64,000 nt of DNA, from positions 62,001-126,000 of the forward strand of contig NZ_JAHZTC010000009.1 in NCBI RefSeq assembly GCF_019599265.1, in the 5' to 3' direction. Positions within the stretch are counted from its first letter, which is position 1, and each line of letters begins with the position of its first letter. Shown piece by piece: positions 18,262-26,808 of the stretch. A program made the position numbers and the translations under genes. The notes under the pieces were generated by a model that did no database searches, was not told the origin of the DNA, and saw only the letters and a list, made by a program, of their open reading frames with translations. The DNA comes from Pontibacter sp. HSC-14F20. GTDB taxonomy: Bacteria > Bacteroidota > Bacteroidia > Cytophagales > Hymenobacteraceae.

Positions 18262-19680
18262 ATGACAATCGCTATAATAGGAGCAGGGCTAAGCGGTACG
18301 CTAACGGCTATCCATCTATTGCAAAATGCCGCATCAGGCACTACTGTATACTTAATAGAACCTGACAGGTATAGAATGAACCGTGGCGTTGCCTATTCAA
18401 GTCAGTTGCCGTTTCAGCCGCTCAATGTACCCGCTTCAGCCATGAGCCTGTTTGCTGACGAACCACTCGATTTTTTTAACTGGCTGGAAGCGCATGCCCA
18501 ACTCTATAAAAGACAGATTTCCCTGCCAGTTCAGATCACCGACTTCATTCCACGTACTATTTTTGGCGATTACCTGAAAGCGCGCTTGCAGGAAGCAGAG
18601 GCGGGTGCGGCAAAAGGAGTTTCGCTGGTGCGGGTATACGAAGAGGCGCTATCCGTTGCCAGGCAGGGACGACATTTTACTATTGATTGCAGTAACCAGT
18701 GTACCTTGAGCGCTAACAAAGTAGTGCTGGCCATGGGTAATTTCCCGCCGGCGCTTTTGCCTATACCTAACAAAAGCTTTTACAAAAGCCAGCGTTATGT
18801 CGCCTCGCCCTGGTCGGCCAAAGGACTGAGTGGACTGCAAACGCACGAATCGCTCTTATTGATTGGTTCCAGCCTGACCATGGTAGACTTGGTGGGCAGC
18901 CTGCAGGCGCAAGGTCATAAAGGCAAGGTATACGTGGTGTCGCGCCACGGGCTGTTGCCGCAGCCTTTCGATGTCAGCACACGGCCATATCCTAAAACAG
19001 CGATTCCCGAAGGAGCATATCAATCTGCTTTAAGTTTATTCCGCTTCGTCCGGCAAGAGATAAAGCAGGCCGAAGCGGCGGGCTATCCCTGGCGAAGTGT
19101 GCTGGATGCCCTGCGCGATGATATACCTGTTCTCTGGCAATCATTGCCAGAGAAAGAGAAAAAAGCTTTTCTGCGCCACATCCGGCCATACTGGGAAGTG
19201 CACCGCCACCGCATGCCTGCCTCCTCAGCTGCTCTGCTGCAGGAACTACAGGAAAAAGGGCAACTGGAGGTAATAGCCGCCGCTGTCTTGGATATGCGCG
19301 AAACAGAGAGTGGTGCCCGAGTTTCTATCAGGAGAAGGCATTACCAGGAAACAGAGGAAATCGAGGTAGGCAGGGTCATCAATTGCACGGGTCCACAATG
19401 CGACTATACCCAGGTAGAGGCGCCCTTGGTAAGGCAGCTGCTGGCAGACGGTCTGACACAACCCGATGTGCTGCGCCTCGGAATAAAAACAACACCAGGT
19501 GGCAAACTAATAGATGCATCGGGCAAACCTGTAAGTGGTATGTTCACGCTCGGGCCTCCCAGGAAAGGGATGCTCTACGAGTCTACTGCGTTGCGAGAGA
19601 TAAGGCAGCAGGCAAAAGCACTTGCACACAGATTGCTTCGCCAGGGAAAAGCCACACTGGAAGTCGCCAAAACCAGCTGA
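18262..19680 (+). CDS. FAD/NAD(P)-binding protein (PF13454-type)
   Basis: 472 residues. The N-terminus is a dinucleotide-binding Rossmann motif (IAIIGAGLSGTLTA, GxGxxG, residues 3-16), followed by the GVAYSSQLPFQPLNVPA segment typical of the FAD-NAD(P)-binding domain family found in Bacteroidota and proteobacteria. A second nucleotide-binding element is LLLIGSSLTMVDLV. Near the C-terminus, INCTGPQCDYTQ and GMFTLGPPRKGMLYESTALREIR match the flavoprotein end region. An oxidoreductase of unknown substrate. A 32-residue membrane protein follows 16 bp later. Confidence 0.8.
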   Translation: MTIAIIGAGLSGTLTAIHLLQNAASGTTVYLIEPDRYRMNRGVAYSSQLPFQPLNVPASAMSLFADEPLDFFNWLEAHAQLYKRQISLPVQITDFIPRTIFGDYLKARLQEAEAGAAKGVSLVRVYEEALSVARQGRHFTIDCSNQCTLSANKVVLAMGNFPPALLPIPNKSFYKSQRYVASPWSAKGLSGLQTHESLLLIGSSLTMVDLVGSLQAQGHKGKVYVVSRHGLLPQPFDVSTRPYPKTAIPEGAYQSALSLFRFVRQEIKQAEAAGYPWRSVLDALRDDIPVLWQSLPEKEKKAFLRHIRPYWEVHRHRMPASSAALLQELQEKGQLEVIAAAVLDMRETESGARVSIRRRHYQETEEIEVGRVINCTGPQCDYTQVEAPLVRQLLADGLTQPDVLRLGIKTTPGGKLIDASGKPVSGMFTLGPPRKGMLYESTALREIRQQAKALAHRLLRQGKATLEVAKTS

Positions 19681-19696
19681 CCTGTTAAAACTAACC

Positions 19697-19795
19697 ATGG
19701 GAGAAGACCTGTTCCTGATTTTTCTGGCAATACTGAGTCTGGCCTGTGTGATACTGGTGTGGCATTTTATGGCGGAGGATGAAGACATAAGGTAA
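19697..19795 (+). CDS. Small single-span membrane protein (32 aa)
   Basis: An ATG shortly after the FAD protein opens a 32-codon frame: a short acidic start (MGEDL), one strongly hydrophobic span (FLIFLAILSLACVILVW) and an acidic tail (MAEDEDIR). Charge distribution and hydrophobicity are as expected of a real single-pass micro-protein, and its position directly after 18262-19680 suggests co-transcription. No homologue is known to me. Confidence 0.5.
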   Translation: MGEDLFLIFLAILSLACVILVWHFMAEDEDIR

Positions 19796-19903
19796 GGCCT
19801 GTATTTATACCTGGGGTGTGTGAGCTAAAGGGCTGCATGAGCGAATAAATTATGTGTTCCCGCTGCTGCATGTGCTGTACGCTCCCGTATATTCGCTGAA
19901 TAA

Positions 19904-20680
19904 ATGTCTTACATGAAAATCTTCAGCGTATACCTCTTCCTGGCAGGATGTTTCCTGGCAGGTCCTACCTTTGGGCAATCCTCCGGTAAAAAGGTCACGC
20001 ATCAGGAATTGATCTGGTTTACTTATACCAATACACTTAAGTTCAGTCCGAAGTGGGCGTTGATCTCTGAGATACATGAAAGGAGATTTATTAACCCGGA
20101 TAGGCACCACCAGTTTGTGCTGCGGTCGCAGGCACGCTATGCACTGGGCGAGAACTGGGAGGCTGTGGCAGGCTTAACTTATTTCCGGCAGAGCCCAAAC
20201 GACCCTAATGCCACACAAAGACTTGTAGTGCCTGAACTGAGACCGCATGTGCAGTTGAACTACAATCAACCGCTCGTTAGGTTCATGATCACGCACAGGT
20301 ATAGAGCTGAAAAGCGTTTCTTCCGGAATACAGCCGACGGGGAACTGGCAGACGGGTATAATACTAACTACCGTTTTAGGTATAGGCTAGGCATAGAATA
20401 CCATTTAACAGACATCAGAGAGCAGCCACTTAAGCTCAAGGTAAGTGATGAACTCCTAATCAATGCAGGCAAAAACATCATTTACAACCGATTCGACCAA
20501 AACAGGATGTATGCAGGCCTTAATTATGCGATTTTAAACGATCTGGAGGTGGAGGCGGGATACCTGAACTGGTACCAACAAAGACCAGCAGGCGATCAGT
20601 TCTATAACAGGCATATCATCAATTTGACAATTTCCCACCGAATTGACCTGACTAAAAAGCCAAAGGATGCAGAGGAGTAA
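19904..20680 (+). CDS. DUF2490-type outer-membrane protein
   Basis: 258 residues with a signal peptide (cleavage about after FGQ) and alternating aromatic beta-strands. The body fits the DUF2490 family: HQELIWFTYTNTLKF near the start, an EIHERRF segment, YFRQSPNDPNA, and HRYRAEKRFF. These proteins are predicted to form small outer-membrane beta-barrels of unknown role. Translation may begin at 19904 or at the ATG three codons later. Convergent with the ABC exporter. Confidence 0.8.
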   Translation: MSYMKIFSVYLFLAGCFLAGPTFGQSSGKKVTHQELIWFTYTNTLKFSPKWALISEIHERRFINPDRHHQFVLRSQARYALGENWEAVAGLTYFRQSPNDPNATQRLVVPELRPHVQLNYNQPLVRFMITHRYRAEKRFFRNTADGELADGYNTNYRFRYRLGIEYHLTDIREQPLKLKVSDELLINAGKNIIYNRFDQNRMYAGLNYAILNDLEVEAGYLNWYQQRPAGDQFYNRHIINLTISHRIDLTKKPKDAEE

Positions 20681-20817
20681 GGTATAACCGTACGATTTGT
20701 GCTAAGTACACAGCCAGAATTGGCCTGAGACGAAAAAACAGTCTTAAAACTTAAAAAAGATTTGGGATTGAAGTTTTACATGCAGAACACCTCTGCCCTT
20801 AATCAAATTTCTTTTGC

Positions 20818-22668
20818 CTACAGATACCCCTTCGCCTGCAAGGCAAACAACTCGGCATACTTGCCGTTCTGCGCTAAGAGTTCTTCGTGCGAACCAAGCT
20901 CCTTGAGTTGCCCCTGCTCCAGGAATAGGATGCGGTCGGCCATACGCACCGTAGAGAAGCGGTGGGAGATAAGCACAGCGGTTTTGCCGGCAATCAGTTC
21001 CGAGAACCGCAGGAACACCTCGTGCTCGGCGCGGGCATCCAGGGCAGAGGTAGGTTCGTCCAATATTAACAGCTGTGCGTCGCGCATGTAGGCCCGGGCC
21101 AGCGCCACCTTCTGCCATTCTCCACCCGACAGTTCCACACCTTTGTTAAATCGCTTACCCAATACCTGTTCATAACCATTCGGCAGGCGCTGGATCACGG
21201 GGTCTGCCAGGCTTTTCTGGGCGGAGCCCTGTATGCGGTCGCGGTTAGTGATGCTGCTGATCTGCCCGATGGCAATGTTGTCGGAGGCCGTCATCTGGAA
21301 GCGTACATAATCCTGAAAAATAATGCCCACCTGGTGGCGCAAATCGTTGAGGTCGTACTCACGCAAGTCTATACCGTCGAGCAGGATGCGGCCTTCGGTG
21401 GGTTCGTACAAACGGGCCAGTAACTTGACCAGCGTGGTTTTGCCTGCTCCGTTTTCGCCCACCAATGCCAGTTTTTCGCCAGCCCGCAGGAGGAAGGAGA
21501 GGTGCCGCACGGCCCATTTCTCGCTGTTGTGGTACTTAAATCCGACATCCTCAAAGGTAAAGCCCTGTTGGATGGGACGAGGTATAGACAGCGGATTGAC
21601 AGGCGGCGTAATCTGTGGCTTGAGCTCCAGAAAATCAAAAAGGTCCTGCAGGTATAGTGCACTCTCGGCAATCTGCGAAAAGCGGGTCATGATGCCTTGC
21701 AATAGCCCCCGCATGTTACTGAAAGATCCGGCCAGGAAAGTGAGCGTACCTACTGTAATAGCACCTGCTACTGTCTGCGCCAGTATAAAAATATAAGCCC
21801 CGTAGTAAGCCAGCGTTCCAAGTGAGGAGAGCGCGCTACCCCATACTGCCCGGCGTACGATAAGACTTTTGTTCATAGCATAATAGCGATCCGAGAGTTC
21901 TTTGAAGCGATTCGCCAGAAAACCGGACAGGTTAAAGGTCTTGATTTCCTTTGCGGTTTCATCGGAGGCGCCGATGTAGCGCAGGTAGTCGAGTTCGCGG
22001 CGCTCGGGCGTCCAGGAGCGGGAAAGGGAATAGGTGCGTTCGTTGAAGTGCGTCTCACCCAGAAAAGAAGGTATAACGGCCACGAGTAAGATCAGGATCA
22101 GCCAAGGATTAAAGGCAATCAGACCCACGGCCAGAAAAGCAATTGTGACCATATCCTGTAGTTGCGAGAGTACCTGCGACATGAGTACCACCCGTGTAAT
22201 GGTTTGCCTGCGTGCCCGCTCCAGTTTGTCGTAGAAAGTGGCGTCCTCGAACTGCGCCAGGTCTAGCCGGGCAGCGTGCTCAATGAGTTGTACCGAGGTG
22301 TTATTGGAAAACAGGTCGCCCAGCAGACTGTCGAGCAGCGTAATGCCCCGGTTAATGATATCTGAAAGGATGGCCAGACCCAATTCTGCTGCAACCAGTA
22401 TCCACAAAAAGTTCAGATCCCGTTCGCCTGTTTCGGCAATCAGCCCGATCACTTCGTCAATGATGAGCTTGCCCACATAGAGCATCGCCAAAGGTATAGC
22501 CGACTTGACAAGGCGCAGCAGCACGTTGGCGATGGTCATACGTGGGCTCGTATTCCAGATCAGGCGGAAGAACTTGGGCAAGTTTTTCAGTGCGCCCACC
22601 TGTTCGCGGAAGCTCTTCTTATCGTCTGCCTGATTCGCCCTGAGGGCACCTTTACCTGGTCTATTCAT
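20818..22668 (-). CDS. ABC exporter, membrane and ATPase domains fused
   Basis: 616 residues. The N-terminal half is an exporter membrane domain with about six spans (starting near residue 50). The C-terminal half is the ATPase: Walker A GENGAGKT, signature LSGGEWQKVALARA, Walker B LLILDEPTSALD and the H-loop LISHRFS. As a half-transporter it would work as a dimer in the inner membrane. The long basic N-terminal segment and the SGGEWQK form of the signature recall MsbA-like and peptide-exporter branches. The substrate is unknown. The 5' region shared with the divergent TonB-type gene has four TATACC copies. Confidence 0.9.
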   Translation of the reverse strand: MNRPGKGALRANQADDKKSFREQVGALKNLPKFFRLIWNTSPRMTIANVLLRLVKSAIPLAMLYVGKLIIDEVIGLIAETGERDLNFLWILVAAELGLAILSDIINRGITLLDSLLGDLFSNNTSVQLIEHAARLDLAQFEDATFYDKLERARRQTITRVVLMSQVLSQLQDMVTIAFLAVGLIAFNPWLILILLVAVIPSFLGETHFNERTYSLSRSWTPERRELDYLRYIGASDETAKEIKTFNLSGFLANRFKELSDRYYAMNKSLIVRRAVWGSALSSLGTLAYYGAYIFILAQTVAGAITVGTLTFLAGSFSNMRGLLQGIMTRFSQIAESALYLQDLFDFLELKPQITPPVNPLSIPRPIQQGFTFEDVGFKYHNSEKWAVRHLSFLLRAGEKLALVGENGAGKTTLVKLLARLYEPTEGRILLDGIDLREYDLNDLRHQVGIIFQDYVRFQMTASDNIAIGQISSITNRDRIQGSAQKSLADPVIQRLPNGYEQVLGKRFNKGVELSGGEWQKVALARAYMRDAQLLILDEPTSALDARAEHEVFLRFSELIAGKTAVLISHRFSTVRMADRILFLEQGQLKELGSHEELLAQNGKYAELFALQAKGYL

Positions 22669-22808
22669 CGTTTATCTATACCTGAAACCTATACCTATAC
22701 CGAAAAAATAAGCTTATGTTTTGTTCTGTGGCCTGAATCTTAACAAAAGCTGTAGGGTAATCCTGACTGCCTATACCTTAAATTCATAATTGTACTTATT
22801 TTTAGGGC

Positions 22809-23639
22809 ATGAAACAAATTTACTCGTTCCTGATGTTAGCCGTGGCACTCTTGTCAGGGCACCAGGCCACCGCACAAGCTGTGAAAACAAGATATCTGTC
22901 AGCCATGCAGAAAGAAGTGCCGGCTGCCGAAGCACATTATTTCGAAGAAATAAAAGAGTACTCTTCTGGAGGAGGAACCCGCACGCGTTACCTGGCAAAA
23001 GACAGCTCCAAGGTAAGCCTGATGCATTACAGCCACATAATTTATAGAGATGGGGCTGTCTTAGGAATGCAACATGGGCCTGTTTACGAATGGTACCCTA
23101 ACGGACAGCTGAAGACGAAGATGGCTTATCATTCCAATAAATGGGACGGTGCTTATACCACCTGGTATGAGAACGGTCAGGTAAGGATGAGCAGCAAGTA
23201 TAAAATGGGTACACCCCTGGACACCCTAAAGGTATATTATGAAACAGGTGCTTTACGCAGAGTGGAGGTTTATGAGCAGGGTAAAATGGTGTTGGGCGAG
23301 GTATACGATGCAAGTGGCAGTCGGCTGGATTTTTTGCCAATGGAAGTCCTGCCCGAGTTTCCGGGAGGAGAGAAGGCCATGTTACGTTGGATCAGTTCGA
23401 ATCTGAAATATCCGAAAACTACCCTAAAGGCAAAGCTACAGGGCGTGGTGATCCTTTCGTATGTAATAGATGAACAGGGAAAAATTGGAGATATAGAACT
23501 GATCAAGGGAATCCATCCTGATGCAGATGCCGAGGCAGTTAGAGTTATAGAGGCCATGCCCACCTGGAAACCCGGGCAGCAGGAGGGCAAGCCCGTACCG
23601 GTGCGTTATACCCTACCCTTACGGTTTGCACTTCAATAA
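22809..23639 (+). CDS. TonB C-terminal protein with YwqK/MORN-like repeats
   Basis: 276 residues: a signal peptide (to about ATAQA), a central region with three antitoxin-YwqK/MORN-type repeats (GPVYEWYPNGQLKTK, GAYTTWYENGQVRMS, DTLKVYYETGALRR), then a TonB C-terminal domain (PEFPGGEKAMLRWISSNLKYP...QGVVILSYVIDEQGKI...). This arrangement is frequent in Bacteroidota. Having a signal peptide rather than a long Pro-rich linker, it may not energise receptors in the classical way; the PGG-to-YP start of the domain is the conserved hallmark. Confidence 0.85.
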   Translation: MKQIYSFLMLAVALLSGHQATAQAVKTRYLSAMQKEVPAAEAHYFEEIKEYSSGGGTRTRYLAKDSSKVSLMHYSHIIYRDGAVLGMQHGPVYEWYPNGQLKTKMAYHSNKWDGAYTTWYENGQVRMSSKYKMGTPLDTLKVYYETGALRRVEVYEQGKMVLGEVYDASGSRLDFLPMEVLPEFPGGEKAMLRWISSNLKYPKTTLKAKLQGVVILSYVIDEQGKIGDIELIKGIHPDADAEAVRVIEAMPTWKPGQQEGKPVPVRYTLPLRFALQ

Positions 23640-23753
23640 GAAAAAGGCACTTGAATATAGGTTTTCACTATATTTTTTTATTTCAAGCCTATCCTAGCTA
23701 AATGCAGCACGAAGTTTGAGCAGGTTCAGGTTAAAACCTTATAGTCAAGACCT

Positions 23754-24665
23754 ATGAAAAAAGCTGTACTACTCATGTTGCTGACCGGAGTTGTTTCGCT
23801 AAATGCCTGTTCTCCGTCATTACACCCTGAAGTGGACGAACGATTGACCAAAATTCCTACACAACCTCATGGTTATGATATAGAAGTATTTTTTGCAGGA
23901 GAGTGGCCCCGCGAAGAGTACATTAAACTGGCAGCGCTTGAGACAAGAAGTGGGGATAATGTACCCTACGCCGACATGATCAAAAATCTGCAGGACAAAG
24001 CCAGGGTCTACGGTGCCGATGCAGTAGTCCTCCAGGAAAAGAACATTGTATCCGATGTGTATACCACCGACACTTGGAGTGCGCTGACGGGAGTCGCCAT
24101 TAAGTATAAGAAATATCTGGACACGAACCTGATGCCCAAAAGCCAACAGGTTGAAATATACGACCCCACGACGGGCGCTTTCCAGCCGTTGATCAACCTG
24201 GCATACTGGCCGGATGGAAATCTTAAAACAAAGGATGAACTGCGTGAGAATGCGGCGTTTATTTATAGCAACTACATTGGCGGCTATACCATGCGCTACT
24301 TGCAGGAGCGGGGACCGGGCTGGTCGCACCGCATGCAGGAGGGCTTTGTAGTGGAACGGGAACTACACAGAGACGGCATACTACAAAAGCGCATGGAGTT
24401 CAACTACGATACAGCCAGACGATTAAAGCAGATCCGGATCAGAAATACAAGAGGCGCATCCGAAGAGATAAATTTTGTATATGACGAAACAGGCAAGCTA
24501 AGCCAACGCACCATTCTGAGAAGTGGTAAACCTTACATTGAGGAGGTATACCGCTACGACGAAGCAGGGCAGGCACACGAAGTGCAGGTATACAACACAA
24601 ACCTGCCCGAAAAACAACCACTTTTGCGAAGCACCTATACCTATTATACCATGGAGGAAATCTGA
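23754..24665 (+). CDS. Lipoprotein with C-terminal YD-like repeats
   Basis: 303 residues with lipobox LNACS (Cys19). The N-terminal part, about 40-125, resembles small envelope stress lipoproteins (AALETRSGD, LQDKARVYGADAVVL). The C-terminal part has repeating short strands with turns (FNYDTARRLKQIRIRN, FVYDETGKLSQRTI, YRYDEAGQAHEVQVYN), the pattern of YD/RHS-type repeats. It is followed 27 bp later by a small membrane protein gene, likely in one operon. Function unknown. Confidence 0.7.
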   Translation: MKKAVLLMLLTGVVSLNACSPSLHPEVDERLTKIPTQPHGYDIEVFFAGEWPREEYIKLAALETRSGDNVPYADMIKNLQDKARVYGADAVVLQEKNIVSDVYTTDTWSALTGVAIKYKKYLDTNLMPKSQQVEIYDPTTGAFQPLINLAYWPDGNLKTKDELRENAAFIYSNYIGGYTMRYLQERGPGWSHRMQEGFVVERELHRDGILQKRMEFNYDTARRLKQIRIRNTRGASEEINFVYDETGKLSQRTILRSGKPYIEEVYRYDEAGQAHEVQVYNTNLPEKQPLLRSTYTYYTMEEI

Positions 24666-24692
24666 AAGCCGGCTTCTGCAGTATAGTAGCGT

Positions 24693-25145
24693 ATGACGCG
24701 TTACCTGCTGCTTTTCCTGACGGGCTTTGCCCACGCACTCCTGATCCTGCTTTACACCGACCTGACAGGGGATGAGGCGCTTTTCTACAGGAAAATGGGC
24801 CTGATGGCAGCAGTTCCACTTTTTGCCTTTACTTCGTGGCTTACCTTGTTCAGCATGCGGTTAGGTGCGCTCGTCTCGCTGCCCAGTCTGCTGGTGCTTT
24901 TATACTGGAATCTGCGCACTGCTGAGCACAGCATGAGCCAGGATTCCGCCTTCGATATGGCCATTGCCATCACCCATCTCGTGGCGGGCCTGCTGGCGAT
25001 GGCAACTTTAATGACCAGTCTCCGCTACGTGTTCAAAACCAACCTATCGTGGGGAGCGGGTACCCCTTCGCCGGGCTTGTTCCTGAAACTGCTGCTGGCC
25101 GCTATACCTGTAACACTGGGAACAGCCTATTTACTGTATGCCTGA
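24693..25145 (+). CDS. Hypothetical integral membrane protein
   Basis: 150 residues with about four hydrophobic segments (roughly 2-20, 33-50, 55-72, 88-112, plus one at the C-terminus near 128-148). No motif is recognised. It follows the lipoprotein gene by 27 bp and converges on the minus-strand non-coding RNA. Confidence 0.65.
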   Translation: MTRYLLLFLTGFAHALLILLYTDLTGDEALFYRKMGLMAAVPLFAFTSWLTLFSMRLGALVSLPSLLVLLYWNLRTAEHSMSQDSAFDMAIAITHLVAGLLAMATLMTSLRYVFKTNLSWGAGTPSPGLFLKLLLAAIPVTLGTAYLLYA

Positions 25146-25211
25146 AGTATAAGGTGGCAGCTCTTTTTTAAATTCGGGACACAGAAATGCGAATCAGAAA
25201 AGCCCTGAAAT

Positions 25212-25434
25212 GAGAAAAGCCCCGTCAAAATGACTGGGGCCTTCTCTCACCTTAAAACAAACTAATCTAAACTTTAACTAACCTTATCTTTATGCCTGCC
25301 GGAGCAGATTTTATATCACTTTTTTATATATATGCTGTACACAGCTAATAAAATTCAAGAAAATCGGAGTGAGATTTGCGTATTTAGGAAATGCTTTTCA
25401 TATTAGCTTTCCGTTTAAGTGTCTCTCTCAAATC
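25212..25434 (-). ncRNA. Candidate non-coding RNA of about 220 nt
   Basis: On the minus strand a complete Bacteroidota promoter (25440-25470) is followed by about 220 bp without a coding frame of useful length, ending in a strong intrinsic terminator: GGCCCC-AGTC ATTTT GAC-GGGGC followed by TTTT (25215-25240). The predicted transcript starts near 25434. It contains a self-complementary stretch near its 5' end (GGAAAGCT...AGCATTTCC) and a U/A/G-rich single-stranded stretch just before the terminator (around 25251-25290). This layout is that of an independent small RNA; a leader of a lost gene is the alternative. I do not recognise it as 6S or tmRNA. Confidence 0.55.
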
Positions 25435-25439
25435 GGGTG

Positions 25440-25470
25440 CAAAATTATGGTTTCAGTTTCCTAAAAGCAA
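25440..25470 (-). promoter_or_regulatory. Bacteroidota-type promoter for the candidate ncRNA
   Basis: On the minus strand TTG (25468-25470) and TAATTTTG (25440-25447) are separated by 20 bp, a full match to the -33 TTG / -7 TAnnTTTG consensus. No protein-coding start lies within reach downstream. Confidence 0.65.
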
Positions 25471-25652
25471 GGGGTATTGCATAATTTTTTTTACTTTTAT
25501 GTAAGCGCCTGGTTATCAGTAATAAAATTTTTAATCAACCTTGAAATTAAGGTCGATTTCCTATCCCAGACTACCCAAAACAGTCACTTTTCCACTGCCC
25601 TATACCTTAACATCAGGCGAGTAACTCTCTGCTCTTTGGCTCCATTTTCCAG

Positions 25653-25706
25653 CAAAAATAAAGGCAGGCGGTTTGCTGCTTTTACAACAGCGCATTCGCT
25701 TGCCTT
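25653..25706 (-). terminator. Terminator of the FGase-QEGLA-ATP-grasp operon
   Basis: A 10-bp stem (25661-25670 with 25697-25706, one G-T pair) encloses a smaller inner hairpin and is followed on the minus strand by a T-rich tail (25653-25660). It lies 28 bp after the ATP-grasp stop codon. Confidence 0.7.
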
Positions 25707-25733
25707 ATACCTTGGTCGGTTATCGTTCCTAAC

Positions 25734-26783
25734 TTAAATCATCGCTACCGTTTTGTTATCAATCTGAGTGCCGTAGGTGTTTTTGTAGTGCACCTTACGC
25801 TCCAGCGCTTCGATAACAGGTATAGAGAAGTCAACTCCCTCCAGGTTACTGGCAGTAGGCATGCCGCCCGGACTAAACACGTTTATCTCCATCAGCTTAT
25901 CGCCAACAATGTCGAGGCCTACCATGAACATACCGTCCTGAATGAGCTTTGGGCGCACCAGTTCAACCAGGTCCAGCATACTCTGGTCCACTTTGGCGGC
26001 TACAGCCGAGCCACCGGCGTGAATGTTGCTGCGGATGTCGTCTTTACTGTTTACGCGGCGCATGGCGCAGTATTTTCCGTTGTGCTGCAAAGCCTCGCCA
26101 TTCACGACAAAGAGGCGCACGTCGCCTTCAGTGGCCTGTGGCAGATACTCCTGTGCAATCACGTAGCCGTCGCGGCTGATAGCTTCTACAATCTGGTTCA
26201 GGTTGGTGGAATCGTTCTTCTTCACCATAAACACACCCGAGCCGCCCGAACCTTGCAGCGGTTTGAGGATGATGTTGTTTTTCTGCTCGTTGAAGAACTC
26301 CTTTATCTCATCCTTATCGCGGGTGATGAGCGTACGCGGACGTACAGCTTCGGGAAAATGCTGAAAGTACATCTTGTTCACAGCATCCGAGAGCGAAGTC
26401 GGGTCGTTGAGTACGATCACGCCATGGCGCAAAGCTAGCTGACCGAAGATGATGCCGGCATTCTGGGCCCAGCCGCGGCCTTCGCCTTCCGATGAGGGGT
26501 CGTTGCGGAGCATCAGTACGTCCAGATCGGGTGCGGTCACGCGGGTGCGCTTTGCCTTCGGGCCCTGTATGGCTTCCAGAAAAGTGGCCGGCGATTTATA
26601 CTTATGCTTAGAGTCAGCGATGGCAGCGTTGGCGCCCATGTAGCCGTCGGGGTAGTAGGCCAGGTCGCCTACACCCATCAGCAGCACCGTATGCCCCAGA
26701 TTATGCATGCGCTGCGCCAGAAAAATAGTGGTATGATCGGGTTTTTCAGTATTTACGTCGTTTACTACGAATCCTATTGTCAT
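25734..26783 (-). CDS. GshB-like ATP-grasp ligase
   Basis: 349 residues with the ATP-grasp fold: an N-terminal pre-ATP-grasp domain, the ATP loop IILKPLQGSGGSGVF, the adenine-binding EYLPQATEGDVRLFVV and the metal site MEINVFSPGG. It is annotated in relatives as glutathione synthetase, but no gamma-glutamylcysteine ligase is present here and its operon partners are an amidohydrolase and a DUF1704 metallopeptidase. It is therefore better read as a carboxylate-amine ligase of unsettled substrate, possibly modifying a peptide or making a small peptide-like metabolite. It is the last gene of the three-gene minus-strand operon, 25 bp after the QEGLA gene. Confidence 0.85.
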   Translation of the reverse strand: MTIGFVVNDVNTEKPDHTTIFLAQRMHNLGHTVLLMGVGDLAYYPDGYMGANAAIADSKHKYKSPATFLEAIQGPKAKRTRVTAPDLDVLMLRNDPSSEGEGRGWAQNAGIIFGQLALRHGVIVLNDPTSLSDAVNKMYFQHFPEAVRPRTLITRDKDEIKEFFNEQKNNIILKPLQGSGGSGVFMVKKNDSTNLNQIVEAISRDGYVIAQEYLPQATEGDVRLFVVNGEALQHNGKYCAMRRVNSKDDIRSNIHAGGSAVAAKVDQSMLDLVELVRPKLIQDGMFMVGLDIVGDKLMEINVFSPGGMPTASNLEGVDFSIPVIEALERKVHYKNTYGTQIDNKTVAMI

Positions 26784-26808
26784 GTCTATATATAAGTATT
26801 TATTGGGA

